From Pleurotus ostreatus/Saccharomyces cerevisiae fusant (Eukaryota > Opisthokonta): a stretch of DNA of 17,390 nucleotides. Below, in pieces: positions 1 through 8,593 of the stretch. A model generated the notes under the pieces. It saw nothing but the letters and a program-made list of their open reading frames with translations. It searched no databases and was not told where the DNA came from. The position numbers and the translations under genes were made by a program. Position 1 is the first letter of the stretch; every line of letters begins with the position of its first letter. The DNA lies in the NCBI GenBank assembly GCA_024196135.1, contig JAMQCK010000705.1, positions 1 through 17,390 on the forward strand, read 5' to 3'.

Positions 1-1074
1 CGTATCACCCGATCTCGGCACGCGCAAATGGCATATCAGTTGAGTCGCTGCGGCTGCGTTCATTGTGCGGATCCCTAACCTAGCGTAGCTGCTTACTTCA
101 CGCAGAATACCGTCGACCGCTTAAACACGGTCGACGATTTGCCCGCAGTAGGCTCCCTGGTTGTCCCTGATGGGCTGTTCAAGAGTACACGTGTTGGCAA
201 GAGTCGCAATAGGCAGACGGATGATGGTCATTCCAAGCCCTCGACGACCGTACATCGCACGTACGCGGCCTTCCCCTCCCCTCATTCATCTCTTCCTGTA
301 TCCCATGGCGAGTCGAGCGGGCCTGGTGGTGTCCACATGTTCCAACCCTATCAGACGTCACCGGACCGGGACCGTGCTATTGTCCACCCGTCACCCTCAA
401 CGCACCGCCAGGCATCCCTGGAATCCCTGCGTGATGTAGGCTCCACATCCGACAATATACCTCCCCCACTTGGCTTTTCTGGGCCATCCTTGCTGTCATC
501 CAACGCATCTGAGCCTCCGGCACGTCTCGCGCGGCAACCCCCGCCGCCGCTCGACATCAAGGGTGACCCCGGCCATTTCGCAGGCATGCCTCCCCCGAGC
601 GTCCCATCAGCCCGGACCATCTGGACCGTCCTCGACGACCCCAATATGTACAACGACGCCAACCACAGCCTATCCCCCGTCCCTCCCAACGCGGTACCTG
701 CACGTCTCCCCCTCTCCCCTCCCAGCCCGTGGCCGGGCGACACGCGCCAGGTGCCGTCCATCTACAGCTATACCCCCAAGCCCAAGCCACAGATCCTCGC
801 GCCGTTCCACGGGCCCATCCACGCGCCGCCCTCGCCCGTGTCGGAGTCGGGCTCCTCTGGCTCCGAGGGGCGCAGCCGCGCGTACGAGCGCGAGCGCGGC
901 GTCGGACCGGACCGCGATCTCGCGCCGCTGCATGTGTTGACGCGGACGCATCCCTACCGGCGCGACCCCGCGGACGACCACGCCCTCCGGCTCTTCGCCA
1001 GCGGGCCGCCGTACGACACGCCCTCCTCCCCGCAACCCGCGGTGTCCTCCCTGGCCTCCTTCCCGCCGCCGTAA
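1..1074 (+). CDS. Pro/Ser-rich protein, 3' end only (start lies upstream of window)
   Basis: I read this as the last part of a spliced gene. Exon 1..38 is partial, an intron GTTGAG...ACGCAG occupies 39..105 (67 nt, CTAAC branch site near 75-79), and the terminal exon is 106..1074 with stop TAA at 1072-1074. Both exons are open in the same phase; the frame is closed by a stop at 76-78 inside the intron, which supports splicing. The first in-frame ATG of the last exon is at 337, but the codons before it also look coding, so the true start is probably outside. The 322 visible C-terminal residues are rich in proline and serine with many PPS/SPP runs and a short basic stretch, and look disordered, as in tails of fungal transcription or signalling proteins. 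I do not recognise the family. The donor at 39 is less sure than the acceptor at 105. Confidence 0.6.
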
Positions 1075-1742
1075 AGTGCGGCGCCATGTTCCTATGCTTC
1101 ATATTATGTACCGGCCACAAAGCTATCTCATGTTCACAAGCTATCACCAGGCCACATACTGTCCCAAGGCCACAAGCTACGCACCACAGGCTACGTCCAA
1201 AACGATGGTTTATGACTGTATATCCTACATGACACCGACACGCCCGCGCAAGTTCTATCCCGCGCTTCATACAGTGCTCCTATCCTGTGCTTTATCCAGC
1301 GCTTCTATACAGCTTCTGTTCTACGCCATCTTTGTATCTTTAGCAATATTCGTTCGCATGCATCACATCTTACTTTGGAGGGGCTCGATACTCAGTATTC
1401 AGCAATTTGACGGACTAGCGGACTACGTGGTTCGTCAGCTATAGGCATTTCTTGTTTGTATAAGGCATGGTTTTAGGCTCAACAACAACCTATCTTGAAT
1501 ATATCCAGACTGAAGTTTACCTTGTGACCGCGATGGAGGCATGGGATGATAGAAGATGAGGTCTTTCCTGACAAGGCTCACGTCGAAAAGGGCAAGAAAT
1601 AATTGGGTATTCGTACAATTAGGGCCAAATATACAGACTCTGTACCGCGAGCGGTATCCAGAAATATTACAGTAGGGATACATTAGAATCGAAGGTAAAT
1701 CAGACTCGAGGCCGAATAGAGGAGGCAGGCTGGAGCCATTGC
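1075..1742. other. Convergent intergenic region / 3' UTRs
   Basis: This stretch lies between the ends of a plus-strand and a minus-strand gene, so it should hold both 3' UTRs. It is more AT-rich than the flanking exons. Open frames here (for example on the minus strand from 1746 to 1435) have no family resemblance and poor codon character, and I do not call them. At 1115-1200 the words CACAAGCTAYC and GGCCACA recur loosely, and at 1264-1315 GCTTCATACAG / GCTTCTATACAG recur; these are degenerate and may be chance. I see no RNA gene. Confidence 0.5.
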
Positions 1743-2327
1743 TCAATGGCCGTGGCGGCCAAGATGCTTCGCACTCTTGTTGATAACCTTCGCCTCAGCC
1801 TGCTTCGCCTTCGCGCGGCGAGCACTATTCAAAACGTCAGTATCTTCCTTCGGAAAGAAGCAGACAAAGAGGACGCACTCCTCAGCGGCCTCCTGCTCGA
1901 GGAATTTCACGTGGTCCCGGGCGTCCTTGACGGCCTGGCGCGCCTGCATGAGCGCCCTGTCCGCGTCGCGCTCGGCAGTCTCAGCGTCAGCGACCTAAAT
2001 GAATTTCATCAGCGTACCGTCATAAAGACTATGAGATGAAGAGTATACCTTGCGACGCGCGGACGCGATGCTAGGGTCAGCACCGCGGTTGGAGCTGAAG
2101 AGCCCGCCGCCGGTGCTGCGAGAGCGCGAGACAGACGCGCTCGAGCGGTCGGACGACGTGCTGCGCCTGTGCGAGCTAAAGAGGCCACCAGACGAGTGTC
2201 CGTTGGAGGTCGAGGTGTTGTGGCTCCGGGCGGGAGACACGCTGCGGTTGCGAGAGAACATGCTTCCCTTACGGCCCGTTGGGCTCGCGGGCTGAGGCTC
2301 GGGATGGGAAGACTTGAAAAGAGGCAT
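1743..2327 (-). CDS. Small basic protein with repeated LFSS-type motif and C-terminal coiled coil (158 aa)
   Basis: Model: complement(join(1743..1824, 1879..1994, 2049..2327)). The introns are 54 nt each: 1995..2048 (GTATAC...TTTAG) and 1825..1878 (GTGCGT...AATAG with CTGAC 12 nt before the acceptor). The second is a multiple of three with no stop, so a plain reading adds 18 odd hydrophobic residues; removing it gives an unbroken charged helix (AAEDARRAKAKQAEAK). Residues 1-90 are Ser/Arg-rich and low complexity, with four copies of a short motif, roughly (P/S/G)-(L/M)-F-(K/S)-(S/R)-x-(H/R), near residues 2-8, 22-28, 48-54 and 75-81. Residues about 91-150 form an Ala/Glu/Lys/Arg-rich heptad-like helix, ending LGRHGH. 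I recall similar unnamed proteins in mushroom genomes; no function is known to me. The motif and helix suggest a scaffold or adaptor, which is inference. Confidence 0.75.
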
Positions 2328-2405
2328 GGTGATGCTCGAAGTTGGTGGTAGTGTTGAAAGAAGCTCAGAAGCTAGGTGAGAAGATGGCCAGGCGACAGTC
2401 GGAGG

Positions 2406-2412
2406 TTATATA
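2406..2412 (-). promoter_or_regulatory. TATA-box-like element of the small coiled-coil gene
   Basis: The minus strand reads TATATAA here, about 80 nt upstream of the ATG at 2327. That spacing suits a fungal core promoter with a short 5' UTR. No start site can be read directly. Confidence 0.45.
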
Positions 2413-3149
2413 CGACCCTCCCTCCGCACGTCATTTGGAGCGATGACTGCGACTCCAAGTGGACCTGTGACTAGCGCGAGCGAGACATTCTGCACGCACC
2501 TTGGAGTGCGCCACCGCGCAGACATACGGGACCTGGGACAGCCACCGTTGACCTCGCAACGTGGCTCCCGAAGTGGAACACTGTCCGTGCCATGACATCA
2601 AGCAGGTACGAGGAGGAGGGACGTGACGGTGGCGCGTGACCGTAACGTCACGATCGAACCTGCCTCGACGCGTCGTGCAGGCGGCCAGGTGCGGCGCGAG
2701 GGAGAAGCGGGCCCTCGGCCAGTAGCGCGTCCGGGTTCTGAGCTTCGATCAAGACGGGCTTTGCTGGCGGCCGAGTCTGGCTGTTGGCGCAATGATTGAA
2801 GGAAAGCCTTTCGTAGCCGTCGTTGAGATCCGAGAGCAGAAAATCCGTGTATAACGGGCCGAGCGGGTTTCGTGATACCTGGGATCGTAGCGTACTTGGC
2901 ATCGAGCCGTAGGGTGAGAGACGAACATATACGAGAGAGCAGTCAGATACTGGACAAAGAGGCTACAGTCGGACCATAACCATTAGCGCGGATAAAATCG
3001 AAGCGAGAGCGTTGACCGTGTATCAATGCTAGTGCTGATGATGGCGTTAGCCGCGAGCAAGCCTGAGAAAACAAAGGAAACCGCACCGGCGCAGAAAATA
3101 GGGTCTGGCAAGGACGGCTTGCAGACCGGATCAGCGTCCCTTTTCGACT
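2413..3149. other. Intergenic region between the zinc-finger gene and the coiled-coil gene
   Basis: Both neighbours are on the minus strand, so this holds the zinc-finger gene's 3' UTR and the coiled-coil gene's promoter. One open frame on the minus strand (2902 to 2648) is listed separately as a weak candidate. I see no tRNA, repeat or mobile element. Confidence 0.45.
2648..2902 (-). CDS. Weak candidate small ORF (84 aa)
   Basis: The frame runs from an ATG at 2902 to a stop ending at 2648. A CGTATATG sequence lies about 35 nt upstream. The first 60 residues have a natural-looking composition (for example LGPLYTDFLLSDLNDGYERL); the last 20 are arginine- and alanine-rich and less convincing, which could mean an unrecognised intron or simply chance. 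I recognise no family. It could equally be part of the zinc-finger gene's 3' UTR. Confidence 0.18.
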   Translation of the reverse strand: MPSTLRSQVSRNPLGPLYTDFLLSDLNDGYERLSFNHCANSQTRPPAKPVLIEAQNPDALLAEGPLLPRAAPGRLHDASRQVRS

Positions 3150-3867
3150 CTACGCTTTGTCATTCCCGCTCGACCGAGCGTTGCGAGAGACTGTGTTCGG
3201 GGGCATCCACTGCAGATCGACGACCTTCGAGGACGAGGCGGGGCGGCTCTCCTCTGCGATGATGGGCGTGTCGAAGACGGGGCCCGTGGCGGTGTTCTGC
3301 GCCTTTTCTGCCGCTTCCATGCTGTCGTGAAATTCCTCGCTGTGGGTCCGTCGGTGGCGCTTCATGTTCGACTTCACGGAGAATGCAGAGTCGCAGCCGG
3401 GATATTTGCAGAGAAAGGCTGGGGGGAGGTGTCAGTATGTATATTGGGGCGCGGCGGGTCTGGTACGTGGTGCTTACGCTTCGAGTTGTTGTGGATGTTC
3501 ATATGCGTCTCCAGTGCGCTAGGCCTTTCCCCTTCAGTCAGTCATATGCAGGTACAACCAATATCAATAATCGTACCTCGTGAAGACCTTCTGGCAGACC
3601 GTGCACGGATGAATCTTGGAGGCCCTCCTCGATGACGGACCAGCCGGTGGCGCAGTTGAGCTGCTCGCTCCCGCATCCTCCAGTCCCTCAGAAACGTCCT
3701 CAACCCCCTCTGCCGCAGAAATATCCCCGACACCTCCCGCGCCCGCCTCCAGCCCGGCCTCCTGCGCCTCGGCCACTACTGACATCGCGCGTCAGATCGC
3801 ACAAATTGCCCTCAGCTCCTCCCTGCTCACGGGCGCTGTCACTCTGCTGCGGGTGCTTTGGGGCCAT
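3150..3867 (-). CDS. C2H2 zinc-finger protein, two fingers (184 aa)
   Basis: Model: complement(join(3150..3418, 3478..3524, 3577..3778, 3831..3867)). The introns are 52, 52 and 59 nt, all GT-AG; the first has CTGAC near its acceptor. Residues 1-70 are acidic, Ala/Gly/Glu-rich and probably disordered. Finger 1 is C71-x2-C74-x12-H87-x3-H91 and finger 2 is C99-x4-C104-x12-H117-x3-H121, joined by a linker containing NNSKP. Each finger crosses at least one exon junction, so it appears only after splicing, which strongly supports the model. The tail (122-184) is polar and ends KVVDLQWMPP...NDKA. This pair of fingers is common in small Agaricomycete transcription factors, so a nuclear, sequence-specific DNA-binding role is likely; target genes are unknown. 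The first exon (37 nt, 12 codons) is the least certain part; the fallback start is the ATG at 3785. Confidence 0.82.
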
Positions 3868-4380
3868 CGCGGTAGGGATGAAGGTTGACCACAGAGTTTA
3901 GAGCTAGGGCCAGATCAACTCTCTTTGCATTATCGCGCCCACCTGCCGGATTCGAGTCCCAGCTTGCCTCGTCTGTGCCGGCTCCTCGTCATCACGTGGA
4001 GCTGACTTTAGGGAGGCGTCGGGATTGAGGTAAGGCGAGAGGTGCACGGGATTTAGGCCAGCGCTTTCGACGACAGCGGTCTGTCAAGCAGACCGGAAAT
4101 GTGAAGGGTACCTATGCGACGGGTTCACTGCGTAGAAAGTCAGGACATCGTATACGAGTTGACGGACCACGTACCGGTAAGGGAACTTCGATGACCATGC
4201 TTCCTCTCCATTTCTGATTGAGAGGCTATAGGCTGCCGAACCTCCGTCCGCAAGCGCGGGAGAGCTTACCTCAAGGCTGACATACTGCCTGAAGCTTGCA
4301 CGGAGACCTTCAGGAATATGTCAAGCTCTGGCTGACAAGGGCGGCGGGCCCTCCGAGAATATGGCTACGCGTGCTCAACT
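3868..4380. other. Upstream region of the zinc-finger gene
   Basis: No gene is supported here. On the minus strand this is the promoter and 5' UTR of the zinc-finger gene. A CACGTG E-box-type palindrome lies at 3993-3998, about 130 nt upstream of that gene's ATG, and directly overlaps a TGATGACG sequence on the minus strand. A tRNA-like B-box at 3948-3960 was examined and rejected. Confidence 0.4.
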
Positions 4381-4953
4381 ATGCTTGGGCCGGGCAAGAT
4401 CAACAGCTCAGCAGTTGCCAAAAACTTCGTTGTCCCAGGGCTGGCAGCAGCGCTAGCTGGAGGACTCGCCTCCGGGCCCCGCGTCTGCGAGGAAAAGCGC
4501 TCCCAGACGATTCGCGCGCTCGACGGCGACGAGCCGCTCTGCTCTGCAAACGATATGGGTGAGAGGACGTTGTGGACGGCGTTGTATGGTACTGAAGATG
4601 TCTTGCAGCAGAAGTCCGCGACCTTGAGGAAAGCCGGTCATCGTGGACCCACTCCTGCATTCTATGCCCGCTGACCGCTGGTTGGACGCAGTTCTCTCCG
4701 TAAGGCTTTGTGTTCGTCGCGGCGCCGACCAGGGGGCTGCCGACGAAGCCAGTGCGTATCTAACAGGCATCCGGCGCAGAGCGCGGATGAGAGCACAGTG
4801 AGCGTCTTCAAGAAAGAAAATCCTGCCTCTATTGAAGGCACGGACGGTGAGATCAGGCATGAGGGGATGAACACAGTTGCCATATTTGTAAGTTCGGACG
4901 TCAACTGCCCGGGGCGGAGGTCCGACGATGGAGGGGAGTTGCGGTGGGTGTGA
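4381..4953 (+). CDS. Weak candidate spliced gene (151 aa)
   Basis: A three-exon model join(4381..4558, 4609..4699, 4767..4953) is open throughout and ends at TGA 4951-4953. Intron 1 is 50 nt (GTGAGA...TTGCAG) and intron 2 is 67 nt (GTAAGG...AACAG). The phases agree at both junctions and the codons lean to G/C at the third position. Against it: no family is recognised, intron 2 has its CTAAC touching the acceptor with no better branch site, an open frame of 135 codons exists on the opposite strand (4860 to 4453), and the start could lie upstream in another exon. Without intron 2 the protein would stop at TAA 4700-4702. The predicted protein has a hydrophobic Ala/Gly/Leu stretch near residues 18-32 and a polar C-terminus. 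I would not assign a function. Confidence 0.25.
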
Positions 4954-5445
4954 GTGCGACGTGGCGCTTGCGAGTGCTCGATACTGGATAGAGCTTGGGG
5001 TGCATGTTCAATAAGCATATATGGCTGTGAGGACTGACGTACTAATGCACGAAAGACTCCATCGTCTGTCGAGGACGGTGTGAGGTTCCATGTCGATGCT
5101 TCCTCGCTGGGGGAATGGTGGGTAGGGAAGCTACATATATCAAGATATTTCAATACACTGGAAGGACATGGGAGGATGTGAGGAGCAATCGCTCTTGTTC
5201 TGCATAAAACCGACCCCGATCTGCAGAAGGCGGAGGGAAGGCGACGCCACATCACCCACGCGACCCACACGTGCGCTCCCCGGACGTCAGTCGTGGTGGC
5301 TTCGGCGCTGCAGGCGCCTGCACAACGTCGCACTCGTCTTCGTCCTGAACTACCATCCTCCCCGCTCAGGAAGCGCACTCTCTTGTATATCACGACCACG
5401 AAAAACACACTCACGCGTTCACTACATCTTCCGCGGGCTCTGGAC
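4954..5445. other. SEY1 upstream region
   Basis: No gene is supported. It precedes the SEY1 start. A TTGTATAT sequence lies near 5382-5389, about 60 nt before the ATG, and may act as a weak TATA element. The long minus-strand open frame across this stretch (5543 to 4662) has no family resemblance and overlaps the first SEY1 exon, so I treat it as chance. Confidence 0.4.
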
Positions 5446-8243
5446 ATGAACGGACACGCACTCAACGGCGCGACGGGGAACGGCGCCGGCGCAGACGCGA
5501 GCACGGAGCGCATACAGGTTGTCAACGAGGAGAAGCAGTTCACGTGCGTGCTACATGCTATGCGATGTGGGCGAGGGTGCTGACTGTGCGCTAGACAGGA
5601 GCTGAGTGCTCAGGTGGAACGATGGGGTCTGCGCGATGCAGGCTTCAACTATAACATTGTCGCCGTCTTCGGCTCTCAGTCTACTGGCAAAAGTGCGTTC
5701 TATGCCAAGCGTCCTAGTGACTTGCTGACCGGCGATCAGGTACACTGCTGAACAGGCTTTTCGGCACTACGTTCGATGTCATGGACGAGACCAGACGACA
5801 GCAGACAACGAAGGGTGCGCAAGGACGGGACGCCCCGAGGCTCCATGCTGACACGCACCAGGTATCTGGATGTGCCGCGCAAAGGCGATGAACCTCCTCG
5901 TTATGGACGTCGAGGGAACGGACGGACGAGAGCGTGGCGAGGACCAGGTGCGCTGCAATGTTACGTCTCCATACTCCCCCTCCTGACGCATATTCCCCAG
6001 GACTTCGAGCGCAAATCCGCGCTCTTCTCCCTCGCCTCCTCCGAAATTCTCATCGTCAACCTCTGGGAGCACCAAGTCGGCCTCTACCAGGGCGCCAACA
6101 TGGGCCTCCTCAAGACCGTCTTCGAGGTCAACCTCGGGCTCTTCGGCAAGAAGCCCAAGGACGGCACGCAGAGCCGCACCCTGCTCCTCTTCGTCATTCG
6201 CGACCACATAGGCACGACCCCGTTGGAGAACCTGCGCGCCACACTCACCGCCGACCTGCTCCGCATCTGGGACAACCTCGCCAAGCCCGACGAGCTGAAG
6301 GACCGGCAGCTATCTGACTACTTTGACCTTGACTTTACGGCGCTGCCGCATAAGGTCCTGGTCCCCGACAAGTTCGAGGCGGAGGTGGCAAACCTGCGCA
6401 CGCGGTTTGGGAATAAGGAGAAGAGCGACTATCTGTTCAAACCTGTGTACCATAAGAGGATTCCCGCCGATGGTGTATCTATGTACATGGAGAATATCTG
6501 GGTGAGTAGCTTGGGGTGTCGCTACTGAGAGGTCGTGCTGATAATATTCGCAGGAACAAGTGCAGAGCAACAAGGACCTGGATTTGCCCACACAGCAAGA
6601 GCTTTTGGCGCAGTTCCGTTGCGACGAGATCTCTGCTGTAGCATTGAACGAGTTCAATGAGCAGGCGAAGTCTCAAAAGCGTCCCATCGAGGCTGGAAAG
6701 GTGATTGAGGGCCTGGGCAAGATGATGAACGCCTGGAGAACACAAGCCTTCGGTGCGTTATCCCTTCCCCATTACTGGACGTTGAACATGTCCCTTACCC
6801 TACCCTCAGAGCGCTACGATCGCGATGCCTCCCGGTATCACCAGGGCGTGTACAAGCGGAAACGCGCAGACCTCCTCGCCGTCATCGAGTCTTCACTGTC
6901 GCCCATGTTCCTCGGCCAACTCAAGAACCTGCACAAAGCCTGTCTCACCGCATTCAAGAAGGAGATCGTCGACGGCATGAAGGGAGAGGGCTACGACTTC
7001 GCTGAGATTGTCACGAAGGCGCGGTCGACGTGCGAAACACGGTTCACCGAGGGCGCGAAGGAGGCGCTCATTGAGGACACGGACTGGGTGTGGGAGGACG
7101 AGCTGGAGCTGCTGAAGGAGGAAGTGCGCAGCGTGGCGGACCAGTGCAGGAAGGACGAGACGAAGAAGATGATCAATCAGATTGAGGTGGGTTGGGTCGG
7201 TCGGTCGGGCGAAGGAAGGATGCTGATGGTTTGGGCAGCGCAACTTCAAGAAGCAGATCGCGGAGCCGGTGGATGTGGCCTTGAATCAGCCTGCACCTGA
7301 TATGTGGGACAAGGTGCTCAAGGCATTCCGCCAGACCCTCGACAAGGCGGAGGCAACCTACTTGACCAAGGCGAAGAGTGCGTAACTCCACATAGGACCT
7401 TGTGCGCTTGCTGACCCTCTCTCAGGCTTCAACTGCACTGAGGAGGAGAACACCACATCCCTCACTACCCTCCGCAAGCGGGCATGGCTGGCATTGCGCG
7501 CCAAGGTCGACGAGCACACCTCGGACGCCGTCTTCATCGGCAAGATGCGCGCCTACTTCGAAGAGCGCTTCCGCTACGACGAGCACGGCGTGCCGCGCGT
7601 CTGGAAGCCCGAGGACGACATCGACAGCCACTTCAAGAAGGCGCGCGACCAAGCGCTCGAGCTCATTCCCCTTTACGCCAAGATCGCGCCGCAAGACTCG
7701 TCTTTGCAAGTCGAGCTCCCGGACGAGCCGACGGACAGCCTGACGCAGGAGGACTTCGACTTCGAGGCGTCGTTGACGGTGTTCACGGAGACGAAGACGA
7801 TGGACTTGACGAACAAGTTCAGGAAGGATGCGGATGCGTTCTATGTGGAGGCGAAGCGGAGTACTGTGGCGAGTGTGGCGCAGATTCCGGTGTGGATGTA
7901 CGGGGTGCTGGTCGTGCTCGGGTGGAACGAGGCGATGGCGGTTCTGTTCAACCCGATGTACTTCACGATGCTGCTCATCAGCTTGGTGTCGGCGTGCGTA
8001 TTCCACATTCATGTTCCTTTCTGCGGCTAATCGTTGCGCAGATACATCATCATCCAGCTCGGCCTTGCTGGCCCATTGTTCCAGGTCTTGCGAACTATCA
8101 CAGGCGAGGTGCAACGACAAGCATACGCCCGCTTGCAAGAGCACTTCTCGCAACCCGCCATCGCTCAGCCCGTACGCGACCCAAAGACAGCGCGCGAGGA
8201 GGAGGACGTGACGAAAAGGCAGGGCAGCGACCCGAACTACTAA
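5446..8243 (+). CDS. SEY1: Sey1/RHD3-type dynamin-like GTPase (ER membrane fusion), 780 aa
   Basis: Model: join(5446..5543, 5595..5692, 5740..5814, 5862..5947, 6001..6501, 6554..6752, 6810..7186, 7239..7377, 7426..7993, 8042..8243). Nine GT-AG introns of 47-57 nt; all phases agree and the sum is 781 codons. The protein hydrolyses GTP to tether and fuse ER tubules (atlastin-like role). The GTPase domain shows the P-loop GSQSTGKS (59-66), the switch TTKG (88-91), the G3 motif DVEGTDG (106-112) and the RD-type G4 motif in FVIRDH (about 186-187). A long helical stalk follows. Two closely spaced hydrophobic segments near 679-698 and 701-726 form the membrane hairpin, and the polar tail of about 55 residues contains an amphipathic stretch ([14 protein letters not shown]). 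Length is close to yeast Sey1. The acceptor at 5594 (CTAG) rather than 5597 (ACAG) was chosen because it keeps the frame and gives [14 protein letters not shown]. The 57-nt intron 6753..6809 has no in-frame stop, so retention would add 19 residues. Confidence 0.97.
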
Positions 8244-8593
8244 TCTATTGTGCATGCCATCTACTTAGCTACTGCGCTTGAGGGAGACAATGGCCGGACG
8301 TTGGCTTCCCCGCATGTATTCACGACTTTTGGATGGATTCTATAAGTATTATACCTTTGTCTGAGTGTAGAACATCGTCTGCTGAGATCACATCACGATT
8401 CAGATGAGCGAGGGCGGGTTGGGCTCGCTGTGGCACGTGGAGCGGCCATTGAGGACAATTGCTCAGATAAGATAAGCGCGCGTCGGGCTTGCTTCCCACC
8501 ACCACTGAAGTCCCCCGTCCAACTCTCCCCTCTTCCCCTTCCCCTTGCACACCCTCACCCAGAGAAAACGGTTGTGCTCCAACCTAGGTCGTC
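8244..8593 (+). promoter_or_regulatory. Urease promoter / SEY1 3' UTR
   Basis: This 350-nt spacer separates two tandem plus-strand genes. It holds a CACGTG palindrome at 8434-8439, a tandem GATA site at 8466-8476 and a strongly pyrimidine-rich tract at about 8508-8545, the kind of CT-rich sequence found near fungal transcription starts. I see no clear TATA box. Confidence 0.6.
8466..8476 (+). promoter_or_regulatory. Tandem GATA-factor sites upstream of urease
   Basis: The sequence GATAAGATAAG gives two overlapping copies of GATAAG, 118 nt or more before the urease ATG. Fungal nitrogen-catabolite activators of the AreA/NIT2/Gat1 type bind GATAAG, often as closely spaced pairs, and urease genes are classic targets. 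Use by such a factor here is inference. Confidence 0.55.

Noticed and set aside
139..336. Start of the first gene at position 139
   Set aside because: The triplet there is TTG, not ATG, and the coding frame continues upstream to a splice acceptor at 105.
557..1270. 237-codon minus-strand open frame
   Set aside because: It is antisense to the Pro/Ser-rich exon and dominated by Arg, Ala and Gly, as expected from GC-rich antisense.
3945..3975. tRNA-like B-box (GGATTCGAGTCCC)
   Set aside because: The putative T-stem pairs at only three of five positions, no A-box is found at the right distance, and no acceptor stem can be formed.
4662..5543. 293-codon minus-strand open frame before SEY1
   Set aside because: It overlaps SEY1 exon 1 and reads as Cys/Arg/Ser-rich with no domain. 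Its most protein-like part (from the ATG at 4883) is simply the antisense of polar codons on the plus strand.
5595..5597. SEY1 intron 1 ending at the later AG (5597-5598)
   Set aside because: It breaks the phase with exon 1; the CTAG acceptor at 5594 keeps the frame and gives a family-like sequence.
7422..8255. 277-codon minus-strand open frame
   Set aside because: It is antisense to the last exons of SEY1, which are unmistakable by family sequence.
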